A stretch of 64,000 nucleotides of DNA from positions 189,437,921 to 189,501,920 of the forward strand of contig NC_053393.1 in NCBI RefSeq assembly GCF_905171765.1, written 5' to 3'. Position numbers and translations under genes: made by a program. Every line of letters starts with the position of its first letter. The first letter of the stretch is position 1. The stretch comes from Bufo bufo (taxonomy: Eukaryota; Chordata; Amphibia; Anura; Bufonidae). Under the pieces are notes generated by a model, which was not told where the DNA came from, searched no databases, and saw nothing but the letters and a program-made list of their open reading frames with translations. Positions 23,412 to 33,532 of the stretch are shown one piece after another.

Positions 23412-23640
23412 ATTACAGGGGTTCCCGTTCCATCTATTAAAGAGAGTGGACCGATAAAACCTGTGCTGATGTGGTGGTAATGGAGGTCTCCACCACCTGA
23501 TGGCCTTATGATGGCTACATAATAAAGGTGATGAGCCAGATCCCTCCCAGGAGCTACAGCCTCAGGTGACAGACCACACCTGATATGTGGGAGAAGAGGT
23601 GGAAGATGGTGGACCCTCACAGCCACCACAAGAACCTGCC
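23412..23640 (+). pseudogene. Third exon-like block, copy A (broken)
   Basis: After TGTGATTACAG, a splice-acceptor-like site, the coding sequence VPVPSIKESGP starts like the blocks in copies B and C (VPVPSV). It then diverges, with a stop at about 23476, and resumes similarity as an acidic/proline stretch (EEVEDGGPSQPPQEPA). It is probably a decayed version of the same exon. Confidence 0.4.
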
Positions 23641-23656
23641 CTCACCACTCCAGATA

Positions 23657-23775
23657 TCCTGTGGGGGATGTCACTCCTACTCCGGTCATCACATGGTCCG
23701 TCTCATGATCTTTTTACCATGGTGACGGATCATGTGATGGGACCATGTGATGACCGGAGTGATGTCACCACAGGT
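23657..23775. repeat. Hairpin around CCGGTCATCACATGG
   Basis: GATGTCACTCCTACTCCGG, then TCATCACATGGTCC (about 23666-23700), pairs with GGACCATGTGATGACCGG, then AGTGATGTC (about 23741-23768). An inner stem CATGATC/GATCATG surrounds the loop. It is probably a small foldback element. Confidence 0.65.
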
Positions 23776-23859
23776 CCTTTTCCCCTGCACACAAAGCAAA
23801 AAAGAAGACAGAAGAGATGCCGGGGGGGCTTGCGCGAGCAAGTGGATTAAGGTGAGTTA

Positions 23860-24420
23860 AATATATATTTTTTTTTTTTAGCCTCTCCAGCCCTATTTTA
23901 CTATTATTCTGTATTCAGAATTCTATTATTTCCCTTATAACCATGTTATAAGGGAACATAATACAATCTACAGAACACCGATCCCAAGCCCGAACTTCTG
24001 TGAAGAAGTTCGGGTTTGGGTACCAAACATGCGCGATTTTTCTCACGTGAGTGCAAAACACATTACAATGCTTTGCACTCGTGTGGAAAAATCGTGCATG
24101 TTCCCGCAACGCACCCGCACCTTTTCCCACAACGCCCGTGTGAAAGGGGCCTTAGGATAAAAAAAAAACATTACAATGACTTTCAATTATGATGAAGGCA
24201 GTTAGTGGTTTGTGTGGAGTTTTTGTTACAGTACTGTCCATTTACAGAACAATTTTTTTTTTTATTACAGTTTTGAAAATTATATAGTTGGTTATTTAGT
24301 ATTTCAATATAGTATAATGTTATTTAGTGGGTTAATTAATGCAAGTTCATTAGAGTATAATAGTATTTACTTGGTTTCTTTGAGATGAAAGAAGAATCTA
24401 CACTTTTGTGTTTCTAAGCA
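23860..24420. other. Dispersed repeat with small hairpins, no gene
   Basis: A hairpin CCCGAACTTC/GAAGTTCGGG lies at 23980-24013. A second stem pairs the CATGCGCGATTTTTC side with GAAAAATCGTGCATG (24028-24102). The block ends CCCGTGTGAAAGGGGCC near 24152, which resembles the end of a miniature element. Sequence from 24160 to 24420 is AT-rich with nothing recognised. Confidence 0.5.
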
Positions 24421-24424
24421 TTTC

Positions 24425-25640
24425 TGTTGGCCATGGTCAATATGAATAACACATGAAAATTCTCATCTTAAAATATAACTTCTAATACAAAAGAGCTATA
24501 AGATTTTTTGAATGCAAATTGAAAAAAAACTTTTTTAAAAGGGATTTTGGACACACTCAAGATCTAAATAGTCTTCTATAGACATAGTCGTTGCACCAGG
24601 TCTCCAGGTCTCAGAGATGCCATCAATTTAAAGACAATTAATACGTACTCAGCCCCTATCTGTAAGATAATAACGGACTTATTATGATGGTCTTTGATAT
24701 GTTTGTATCTTATATTTCAAATGCTCATTCATTCTGCCATGTCTCCCTTCTTATTTTATATACGACAGATGAAGGGACTGTTGAGTTCTTGGAAGCTCTC
24801 TATGTGACATATTAATTATTATTTTATGGCCATTAAAATGTATCAAGCCACCACAACTCTTATTTAGTATTTATTAAAGAGAGCACAGAATTACTTTGTT
24901 ATAGTTTATGTAATGTTTAATGTGAATTAGTTGGATATTTTATGGTTTTAGTGTAGATTACAGTTATTGTACTTTTTAAAAAAATTCAATTTCTCTACTT
25001 TTCGCTATTTTAAATCATTTTAGGCCCTATTTCTTATAAACATCATATGGATATTTAATTATATAGCTGTGTGCACATATTTACCCTCCTGCTGGGGGGT
25101 GTAGACCTCCTTGTCCCCCTCTTCTGAAGGTGGGGGAGAGGAATCCCCTGGCTGCGATGGTCCTGGATCGGGTCCAGGTGGCTCCTCCTCTGCCTGCTCC
25201 TCCGACTTTTCCTCCTCATCCGTGCAACCACCTTCTTTTTAGAATTTCTGTCTCTCACAGAAGGAATGGGAACCCCTGTAATCACAAAATGTTAAGAATT
25301 TAGACAATCAACTCATAAATCATAACAAAGGTAAATAAAATAAAAAAAATCCTATATGGAGGGATCTGCATGGGATTCTGATTATCCACACGGTGGATTT
25401 GCCTCATTTTGTTGTTATATAACATGCCAAAACCAGTGTTACAGATGGGTAAAACTGGCCTAAGTTAAAAGGTAGGAATGACGTAACAGGGGTTATTTGA
25501 TGGTATTATGTTGGGTATATGTTGGGTATATTAATTTTTTTGGGCTGTCATCGTTATACTGTCTGCCCAGCCGCATTTTTAATATCTGCTGTCCGTCTTC
25601 ACTCCCTGTTGATTTTGTTGCCACGGTCACTTTATTATTA
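24425..25640 (-). repeat. Direct-duplicate unit, copy C
   Basis: This matches 27868-29012 in the same orientation at high identity, starting at GGCCATGGTCAATATGAATAACACATGAAA and including the exon-like block. Copy C keeps a segment (about 25590-25640, TGTCCGTCTTCACTCCCTGTTG) that copy B has lost. It is interrupted at its far end by a miniature element at 25641. Confidence 0.8.
25056..25273 (-). pseudogene. Exon-like acidic/proline block, copy C
   Basis: On the minus strand the block follows TTTTGTGATTACAG and ends before GGTAAATATG. It encodes VPIPSVRDRNSKKKVV, after which a one-base loss relative to copy B turns the E-rich part into an R-rich frame. The acidic frame was probably ancestral because copy B preserves it. 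Confidence 0.5.
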
Positions 25641-26116
25641 GGGCTCATGCACACGACAGTATTTTGCGTTCAGTATACTGGCTGTTTTTTGAGTTCAGTA
25701 TGCGGAACATATACTGAACCATTCATTTCTATGGTTCAGCAAAAAATACTGAAGTGTCTCCGTGTACATTCCGTTTCAGTATTTCCGTACCGTGAAAAGA
25801 TAGAACATGCCCTATCCTTGTCCGCAAATCACGGTGCTTGGCTCCATTCAAGTCAATGGGTCCTCCAAAAAAACGGAACACATACGGAAATGCATCCGTA
25901 TGTCTTCCGTATCCGTTCCGTTTTTGCTGAACCATCTATTGAAAATGTTATGCCCAGCCCAATTTTTTCTATGTAATTACTGTATACTGTATATGGCATA
26001 CGGAAAAACGGAATGGAAAAACGGAAAGGAAACGGAAACAAAAAACGGAACAACGGATCCGTAAAAAACGGACCGCAAAACACTGAAAAAGCCATACTGT
26101 CGTGTGCATGAGCCCC
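25641..26116. mobile_element. Miniature element, Harbinger-type TTA duplication
   Basis: The ends are GGGCTCATGCACACGACAGTA and its inverse. TTA flanks both sides (25638-25640, 26117-26119), consistent with the 3-bp target duplications of PIF/Harbinger elements. The inside consists of ACGGAA-type short repeats and inverted GTTCAGTAT motifs, with no transposase. A related fragment lies at 46411-46665. Confidence 0.75.
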
Positions 26117-26119
26117 TTA

Positions 26120-26352
26120 GAAGGAGGGGATAAAGTCGCTTGCAGGTAGGTGGCGAGCTGACTAGATTTCTATATGCTATTTAGGCACTGTTTAGCGCTG
26201 TTCTAATCAGCGGTTAAAGGGAGTCTGTCATGTAAAATCCTCATTTTACTCCACTAATATCCTGATCTCCCTTACCTTACCCCTATTACAATCTTACCTT
26301 TCATATAGCATTTAATTTGTGTTTTATGAGGTTAATTTACTGGGTGGGGTGT

Positions 26353-26385
<33 letters not shown>

Positions 26386-26388
26386 GGG
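26120..26388. other. Myb unit copy C flank and (TA)n
   Basis: CAATCTTACCTTTCATATAGCATTTAATTTGTG to the GGTGGGGTG motif (26288-26350) matches 29014-29080. A TA run follows at 26360-26385. No gene is seen. Confidence 0.55.
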
Positions 26389-27593
26389 GATTGAGTCAGC
26401 ACAACCTGTATGTAGGTGCACATCACTATGGTGAAATACATATACAAACAGAAAATACAAATGTGATAGCACTCTGCATCCAGCATTCTGCCCTGCCTCC
26501 ATGCTGGATGACGGCATTGGTGTACATTTTGGCCAAAGCGTAATAAAGCCACTCACCACGTCTAACACTAGTTCCTACCAGTTTATGGGCCATGACAGCC
26601 ACACAAAGTCCAGGAATGCAGGTCAGCATGCACGCACGCACACTCTGCTTTTAACCCCGTCCGGTGCCATTACAGCTTTCATCGGATCCAGGGATGCAGT
26701 ACCAACATGCACGCTGAGCCCACCATATACTTCTCCTGGAGCCAAATGGCTACTGGTAGGTTCTATATAAGCAGACTCAGTTTTATACTGACTTTAAAAC
26801 CAGCCTCCAGGACAGGACTGACTAGTCAGGTGTGCATGATTCCAAGGAGATCGCCACGCCTACAATATATACTACAAAGAAAAATGTGGGGGATTGAGTC
26901 AGCACAACCTGTATGTAGGTGCACATCACTATGGCGAAATACATATACAAACGGAAAATACAAATGTGATAGCACTCTGCATCCAGCATTCTGCCCTGCC
27001 TCCATGCTGGATGAGGCATTGGTGTACATTTTGGCCAAAGCGTAATAAGCCACTCACCACGTCAAGGTCGCCTCTATTGAGTGGTCCCTAACACTAGTTC
27101 CTACCCGTTTATGGGCCATGACAGCCACACAAAGTCCAGGGAATGCAGGTCAGCATGCACGCAAGCACACTCTGTTTTAACCCGTCCGGTTGCCATTACG
27201 GCTTTCATCGGATCCAGGGATGCAAGTACCAACATGCACGCTAAGCCCACCATATACTTCTCCTGGAGCCAAATGGGCTACTGGTAGGTTCTATATAAGC
27301 AGACTCAGTTTTATACTGACTTTAAAGCCAGCCTCCAGGACAGACTGACTGGTCAGGTGTGCATAACTCCAAGGAGATCGCCCACGCCTCCAATATATAC
27401 TACAAAGAAAAAATGTGGGGGATTGAGTCAGCACAACCTATATGTAGGTGCACATCACTATGGTGAAATACATATACAAACGAAAAATACAAATGTTTAT
27501 AGCACTCTGCATCCAGCATTCTGCCCTGCCTCCATGCTGGATGAGGCATTGGTGTACATTTTGGCCAAAGCGTAATAAGCCACTCAATTCCCT
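26389..27593. repeat. 503- and 529-bp tandem repeat units
   Basis: Units start at GATTGAGTCAGCACAACC at 26389, 26892 and 27421; the third is cut short near 27590. Shared landmarks are GCATTGGTGTACATTTTGGCCAAAGCG and GATCGCC near the unit end. The ORFs in this block repeat with the unit and look non-coding. Confidence 0.85.
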
Positions 27594-27765
27594 GGACTTT
27601 GTGTGGCTGTCATGGCCCATAAACGGGTAGGAACTAGTGTTAGGGACCACTCACTAGAGGCGACCTTGACGTGGTGAGTGGCTTATTACGCTTTGGCCAA
27701 AATGTACACCAATGCCTCATCCAGCATGGAGGCAGGGCAGAATGCTGGATGCAGAGTATATGTAT
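27594..27765. repeat. Inverted partial copy closing the 0.5-kb array
   Basis: This runs in reverse orientation to about 26965-27140: CTGGACTTTGTGTGGCTGTC down to GCAGAATGCTGGATGCAGAG. A head-to-head partial copy at one end recalls the arrangement of the Penelope insertions, but no hammerhead or endonuclease is visible. Confidence 0.75.
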
Positions 27766-27783
27766 ATATGTGTGTATATATAT

Positions 27784-27857
27784 TGTAGAAAGGCACAAGG
27801 GACTATAATAGATGGAAGATATGTGTCACCACGGATCCTGGCCTAGTTGAAGTAGGA
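27784..27857. repeat. Fragment of the LTR-like repeat
   Basis: TGTAGAAAGGCACAAGGG to GGAGCCACTAGTGCAT matches the start of 29137-29690, then switches abruptly into the duplicated unit. Confidence 0.65.
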
Positions 27858-27867
27858 GCCACTAGTG

Positions 27868-29091
27868 CATGGCCATGGTCAATATGAATAACACATGAAA
27901 GTTCTCATATTAAAATATAGCTTCTAATACAAAAGAGCTATAAGATTTTTTGAATGCAATTTGAAAACACTACTTGACACTTCGAAGACTGGATTTAATT
28001 TTTAACAGGAATTTTGGACACACTACAAGATCTAAACAGTCTTCTATAGACATAGTCGTGGCACCAGGTATCGGAGATGCCATCAATTTAAAGACAATAA
28101 TACGTACTCAGCCCCTTATCTGCAAGATAATAACGGACTTATTATGATTGTCTTTGATATGTTTGTATCTTATATTTCAAATGCCCATTCATTCCGCCAT
28201 GTCTCACTTCTTATTGTATATATGACAGATGAAGGGACTGTTGAGTTCTTGGAAGCTCGCTATGTTAAATAGTAATTATTATTTTTTGGCCATTAAAAGG
28301 TATCAAGCCGCCACAACTCTTATTTGGTATTTCTTAAAGAGAGTACAGTATTACTGTGTTATAGTTATGTAATGTTTAATGTGAATTAGTTGGGTACTTT
28401 ATGGTTTTAAAATAGTTTTAAAAAAAAAAAAAATTCTATTTCTCTACTTTTCGCTAATTTAAAACATTTTAGGCCCTTTTTCTTATAAACATTGTATGGC
28501 TATTTAATTATATAGCTGTGTGCACATATTTACCCTCCTGCTGGGGGGTGTAGACCTCCTTGTCCCCCTCTTCTGGAGGTGGGGGAGAGGAATCCCCTGG
28601 TTGTGATGGTCCTGGATCAGGTCCAGGCTGCTCCTCCTCTGCCTTCTCCTCCAACTCTTCCTCCTCACCCGTTGCGACCACCTTCTTTTTAGATTTTCTG
28701 TGTCTCACAGAAGGAACGGGAACCCTTGTAATCACAGAATGTTAAGAATTTAGACAAACAACTCATAAATAATAACAAAGGTAAATATAAAAAAAAATCC
28801 TATATGGAGGGATCTGCATGGGATTCTGATTATCCACATGGTGGATTTTGCCTCATTTTGTTGTTATATAACATGCCAAAACCAATGTTACAGATGGGTT
28901 AAAACTGACCTAAGTTAAAAGGTAGGATGACGTAACAGGGGTTATTTGATGGTATTATGTTGGGTATATTAATTTTTTGGCTGTCATCGTTATACTGTCT
29001 GCCCAGCCGCATTTTTAATACAATCTTACCTTTCATATAGCATTTAATTTGTGGTTTATGAGGTTAATTTACTAGGTGGGGTGTGTGTGTG

Positions 29092-29095
<4 letters not shown>
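27868..29095 (-). repeat. Direct-duplicate unit within Myb copy B
   Basis: This is the partner of 24425-25640. The two share indel-level detail, including TCTTCTATAGACATAGTCGT and TAATAACGGACTTATTATGAT. The repeat of TACAATCTTACCTTTC at 29012 shows copy B jumping over about 150 bp still present in copy C. Confidence 0.8.
28509..28727 (-). pseudogene. Exon-like acidic/proline block, copy B (open)
   Basis: The minus-strand frame encodes VPVPSVRHRKSKKKVV, a short nuclear-localisation-like basic stretch, then GEEEELEEKAEEEQPGPDPG and SSPPPPEEGDKEVYTPQQEG, ending at GGTAAATATG. It is open throughout and is the best version of the three. I read it as a disordered linker exon of the same Myb-like gene. 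The function is unknown, and the GATTACAAGG acceptor is slightly altered. Confidence 0.5.

Positions 29096-29096
<1 letters not shown>

Positions 29097-29136
<40 letters not shown>
29097..29136. repeat. (TA)n microsatellite
   Basis: About 20 TA units immediately precede the LTR-like block. The LTR sits in TA-rich sequence on both sides. Confidence 0.9.
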
Positions 29137-29140
<4 letters not shown>

Positions 29141-29690
29141 GAAAGGCACAAGGGACTATAATAGATGGAAGATATGTGTCACGAGGATCCTGGCCTCGGT
29201 GAAGTAGGAGCCACTAGTGCATATGTTCGCAGCAGTTGCTGACAGACACTTTGGTAGTTAGCATAGCTGTGAAAAGCTAATACGGGATGGCTCTTATTGG
29301 GAGTAGTCAAAGAGTTGGGCGGGTGACTACTCCACACAATCCAAGCCAGGTTTTGAATGGCTTACAAAAGTCAACCAGCAGGGTCAGGTGGGGATGATTG
29401 CATGGCTGACGGTAGAGCTCTCGATGGCTGGGTGTTTGTGTTTGGAACTGAGTGAAAGACCAGAGGGTCTCTGCTGGGATACAGAGGACAATGCAAGATA
29501 CTCTGTGGGGTTTACGATACTGTGCCTTACTTGCGATTGGGGTTTTTTAAGTGTCGGCTGGAGTAAGCCGATTACTGCTGCCTGTTGATTGTTTGTGTGC
29601 CAACAAGAAAGAACACTTGTTATTTTAAGATTTTACTGGGAAAAGGCTGCTGTGTATTTATCTGAAGGCTACCATTTGGGAATCCCTACA
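29137..29690 (+). mobile_element. Probable solo LTR, about 550 bp
   Basis: The block starts (TG)TAGAAAGGCACAAGGG and ends GGAATCCCTACA, compatible with TG...CA LTR ends. ATATATA flanks both sides, which could be target sequence. A second 5' fragment at 27784 starts TGTAG. There is no internal retroviral coding in the window. It could instead be another dispersed repeat. Confidence 0.4.
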
Positions 29691-29699
29691 ATATATATA

Positions 29700-30228
29700 C
29701 TAGTCAATGACCCGGCGTTGCTCGGGTATTTATTCATAGCAATTTTATATTAAATAACAGTGACTTTAGCAATGGCCGGCAATTTAACAGTGACTTTTAC
29801 AGTGACCTGCTCTTTAACAGTGAGTTTCACGTTGACCGGCCCTTTAACAGTGAGTTTCACAGTGACCCGGCCCTTTTAACAGTGAGTTTCACGGTGACCG
29901 GCCCTTTAAAAGTGAGTTTCACGGTGATTTGCCCTTTAAAAGTGAGTTTTACGGTGACCGGCCCTTTAACTGTGAACTCCACAGCGCCCGTCAGTTGGCA
30001 GTTAGGATTTAAGTGAAAGGCTGGCAGGCTTGTATTGGCTAATGCAGGTCATTTTTTTTTATATATCTTGGGAACGGTTCGTCCTAGAGAGCTGAGACCC
30101 CCGCAAGATTTCATTCCAGGTAGCAAGAAATGTGTATACCAAGAATAATTGAAATCGATTGTTGTATTTTTGAGGAACATACATAAATACATACATACAT
30201 ACGTGTATATATATATATATTCTTGAAT
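29700..30228. repeat. About 33-bp minisatellite within a dispersed repeat
   Basis: Starting at GACCCGGCGTTGCTCGGGTAT (29710), a unit like CCCTTTAACAGTGAGTTTCACGGTGACCGG repeats about seven times (29750-29985). The block ends in ATACATACATAC and TA runs (30178-30220). The protein frames here arise from simple sequence. Confidence 0.75.
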
Positions 30229-30765
30229 CCCATGCAAATTTCGTGGGGGATATATTTAATGGTCGGGGACTTTGACCTGAATACTGAATCATGTTTGCAG
30301 TTTATGTAGATATAAACAAAAAGACCTATATATATTTATGTGTGTGAAACGTATGAAATCATCCGGTGACATCATACATCAGTACCGCGCTGTGTGTATA
30401 ACAATATATATACAATCTCAGCGAGGTAGAGATATATAATGAAACCAGAAGATTTTGTACATGTCACAACAGGTATTAAGTAATCATTTGAAAAGGGATG
30501 AAATACGGATGTAGTACAGTTAACACCCATGCTTTATAAGACGTGTTATGTAAACTTAATGCGATTAAATGCGTTACGCTATTTTTTTAAATGGCTTTTG
30601 TTTCAAGATTACGGGATGAGTTAAGAAATTTTAGAGGTTGTGTGTTAACCATACTACATCTGTACGGTTTAGCAGCATAACTGAATATATACATCACAGA
30701 GTGTTGTAGAGAGAGATACAAAATTCATGTAAGGATTGTACCTGGGCATAATCACCGACTATATT

Positions 30766-30934
30766 CGTTGACAAGATCAGGGTAAGGGCGCTTTAGGTCG
30801 CAAAACTTCTTTTGTAGGGCTTCCTTCTTGTGCCTTTTCCCATGCTTTAAATACAGTTTGGTCCGGACAGACATTATGATCCGTTCTTTTTCTTTGTGTT
30901 TCCGGGTCAGATGATATCCCCGCTCCAGAAAGCG
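30766..30934 (-). pseudogene. Myb/SANT-like exon 2, copy B
   Basis: After the acceptor ATCCTTCAG the minus strand encodes RFLERGYHLTRKHKEKERII, then MSVRTKLYLKHGKRHKKEAL, QKKFCDLKRPYPDLVNEYSR and a stop. Comparison with copy A (KENERTIMSR to a CAG/GTAC donor) suggests that a 1-bp loss near the end created the stop. It is basic and helical, consistent with a Myb/SANT-like DNA-binding domain. This half is better preserved than copy A. Confidence 0.55.
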
Positions 30935-31628
30935 CTGAAGGATAAAGATGAAAGCATATAATCCCCAATGTTTTATTATACAAATAAATAAATAAATATC
31001 CTCAAAAAATACGCAAAAAGTAGTTACGCCTTTGAAGGGGAAATATTTGATTTAATGTTACCGTTATAAGATCGGATTGTATTTCGAATATATGTGTGTG
31101 AGGTCTGAGCAATCAGATATTGGCCAGCTAAGCTGCGATGTACCTGTCTAGTAAGTGACGGTACGGTATTGTGTGTACTGTTGGTTTGCATCCCCGTGGT
31201 GCACCCTGGGTAATGCAAAATAAACCAGCAAATACTTTTGGTCCAACAAAAAAACCTCATGGACATAAAATTAAATCTATATATATATTGTTTATGGTAT
31301 ATAGTGTGTGGTATATATTGTATGGCAGGAAAACGGACGTGCAATGTGCATGTGAAAGATATTTATCTGTTGTCCATGCATACATGCTACTGACATAGTG
31401 CTGCGAAGTAACAAGAATACTTAGTGCACCAATCTGTAATATCTACTATTGGGGGGGGATGGAGGAAAAAAAAAAAAACGTATCAATGTAGTTCTTATTG
31501 GCATATACGAATATTTTGCAACAGTCGATCTACATATGAATAATTTATACATTGTTCGAGTGTTGCAAAATATTGTTCTGGCATGCAATATGTAATAAAA
31601 TACAGTACTGTAATACAATATTACTTAC

Positions 31629-31676
31629 AGTGAGAATAACTTCTTCTTCATCATCATTAAAGGTTTTTCGCACCAT
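31629..31676 (-). pseudogene. Myb/SANT-like exon 1, copy B
   Basis: The ATG at 31676 opens MVRKTFNDDEEEVILT, followed immediately by GTAAGT, a consensus donor. The reading phase (0) matches the start of exon 2 at 30934. This 16-codon first exon would begin the Myb-like domain. Confidence 0.5.
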
Positions 31677-32079
31677 TTTATCTTTAGGATTTTATTTTCG
31701 GAAGACTGCCAATCCACTAGTAACCATAACCAAAGCGAAACTGAAACCAGGTCATGTGACGCAATTACGTCAGACTATCTCGTCCTCACGCGATCTTTCA
31801 TAACATTTCCGATTTTCGGGTAAAAATCGGGAATTCTAATATAAAGATTGATTCCACCCTCCTTCTTTCTATATAGTGAATATTCAAGAGAAAAAAATAG
31901 TTAGTTAGAATATATACCGTATTTTTCGCCCTATAAGACGCACTTTTTCCCCCAAAAAATGGGGGAAAATAGCAGTGCGTCTTATGGGGCGAATGCTGCT
32001 GATTTCGCTGAATTTTCAATGATACCCCGCCGCACGGCATCGCGGCGGGTGTATCAGCTGTGAGGGAGGAGGGGCTGGG

Positions 32080-32574
32080 GGCCGGCATCTGCTTTTATAA
32101 TGACAGCGGGGCCCGTGCAGTGACTGTATTCTACTACACAGGCCCCGCTCACTGTATAATCGTATCTGTAATAGTTAATTATGTATATACCGGTAATCGC
32201 ATAATCAGCGCCTGTATACTTACAACTACAAGCGCTCGGTAGGTAGCAGAGAGGAGGGAGGAGGCAGGCCGGGAGGACGGGCGCTGGCAGCGTGAGTCAC
32301 TACATCACGCGCCTGCGCCGCCCACTTTATGAATGAAGCAGGCGGCGTGGGCGCATGATGTAGTGACTCACGCTGCCAGCGCCCATCCTCCCGGCCTGGC
32401 TCCTCCCTCCTCTCTGCTACCTACCGAGCGCTTGTAGTTGTTAGTATACAGGCGCTGAATACCGGTATATACATAATTAACTATTACGGATATGATTATA
32501 CAGTGAGCGGGGCCCGTGTAGTAGAATACAGTCACTGCACGGGCCCCGCTGTCATTATAAAAGCAGATGCGACC
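32080..32574. repeat. About 240-bp-arm internal palindrome
   Basis: The arms run about 32080-32318 and 32336-32574, from GCATCTGCTTTTATAATGAC through GCTCGGTAGGTAGCAGAGAG to the centre near 32327 and back. Opposite-strand ORFs here are mirror images and not genes. Confidence 0.85.
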
Positions 32575-32649
32575 CCCACCCCCTGTATTGAGGGTCATTG
32601 ACTACAGGGACACTGTTATGGAGGGGATCTGTGGATGACACAAAGCATA

Positions 32650-32962
32650 AGATGCTATATATGTGTCATCCACAGATCCCCCCCATAACTGTCATACACA
32701 GATCCCCATAACAGTGCCATCCAGAGACCCCAATAAGAGCCACCCACAGATCCCCCATAAGTGTCACCCACAGATCCCCCATAAGTGTCACCCACAGATC
32801 CCCCATAAGTGTCACCCACAGATCCCCCATAACAGTGCGTCACCCACAGATCCCCGATAACAGTGCGTCACCCACAGATCCCCCATAACAGTGCGTCACC
32901 CACAGATCCCCCATAACAGTTTGCCATCCACAGATCCCCCATAACATTGCGCCATCCACAGA
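32650..32962. repeat. 24-30 bp minisatellite CCACAGATCCCCCATAA
   Basis: About eleven imperfect units occur. The shorter version ends in GTGTCA and the longer in CAGTGCGTCA or CAGTTTGCCA. The translated frames are low-complexity repeats. Confidence 0.9.
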
Positions 32963-33109
32963 CCACAATTAGTTCAAAACCCACCAAAAGCACACCTATT
33001 GGTTCAAAATATTTTTTTTCTTATTTTCCTCCTCAAAAACCTAGGTGCGTCTTATGGGCCGGTGTGTCTTATAGGGCGAAAAATACTGTATATTTTTTTT
33101 CAACCAGTA

Positions 33110-33292
33110 CAGTTGATCGGCATACTCCTCCTCGACAAGCATCCCCGTCACCCTGGGAACAACAGTGAGTTAGAATATGCCATCGGATCTGAGTTTTCAC
33201 AATTGCAGGGAAAACTCAGATCCAATGGTATATTATATAACCCACAGCCGTTCCCATGGTGACGGGACACTTGTCGGGGAGCAGTATGCCAA
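33110..33292. repeat. Hairpin around CATCGGATCTGAGTTTTC
   Basis: GCATACTCCTCCTCGACAAG (33119) pairs with CTTGTCGGGGAGCAGTATGC. Inner stems CCCCGTCACC/GGTGACGGG and ATCGGATCTGAGTTTTC/GAAAACTCAGATCCAAT close on a TTGCAG loop. Confidence 0.8.
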
Positions 33293-33336
33293 AGTGAAAT
33301 AACAGTACACATCGGAAAAAATATTATTCAAAATAA

Positions 33337-33480
33337 CGAATATATTCGATATATTGCTATAACTTCGTTTTTTAGAATATTACGAATATTCTAAAAAACG
33401 AAGTTATAGCTATATAGCGAATATTTGTAAAATACACAAATAGACTGTAATTTAGCTAATATAGTGCTATAGTATTTTTT
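33337..33480. repeat. Foldback arm, left of Tc1-B
   Basis: A local hairpin of TATAGC, AACTTCG and TTTTTTAGAATAT parts (33355-33415) is followed by GTAAAATACACAAATAGACTG and TAATTTAGCTAATATAGTGC. The latter two recur inverted at 35110-35160 on the other side of Tc1-B. Confidence 0.75.
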
Positions 33481-33532
33481 TTGATAGTGTGAATTTTTCC
33501 CAAATATGAAGTTCAGAAGAGAAAAATAAGTA

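Larger units (their letters stand above)
30230..31915 (-). repeat. Myb/SANT-like unit, copy B (inverted)
   Basis: This is the inverse counterpart of 4160-5732 plus 19871-19959 plus 21545-21660. Shared points include GCACTAAGTATTCTTGTTACTTC, CTACCTCGCTGAGATTGTATAT and the CTTTTTGTTTATAT segment. It lacks the Ngaro and Tc1-A insertions and so serves as their empty-site reference. The unit is cut at 31916 by a miniature element. Confidence 0.8.
31917..33088. mobile_element. Miniature element with CGTATTTTTCGCCC ends
   Basis: The terminal repeat CCGTATTTTTCGCCCTATAA plus GACGCAC on the left is matched in inverse at 33060-33088. TATA-like flanks on both sides fit a TA or TATA target duplication. 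Inside are a long inverted repeat (about 32080-32574) and a minisatellite (32650-32960). There is no transposase. Confidence 0.7.

Noticed and set aside
25640..26119. Coding frame in the miniature element
   Set aside because: The ORFs consist of ACGGAA-type short repeats and inverted segments, with no conserved motif.
26500..27050. Possible hammerhead near TTTTGGCCAAAGCG
   Set aside because: There is no CUGANGA box and no GAAA with a plausible stem II.
26319..27650. Many overlapping 60-110 residue ORFs on both strands
   Set aside because: The same frames recur in every 0.5-kb unit and contain no recognised domain.
29700..30228. Helitron or LINE end suggested by GACCCGGCGTTGCTCGGGTAT
   Set aside because: No element-specific terminal structure or protein is visible, so it is left as a dispersed repeat with a minisatellite.
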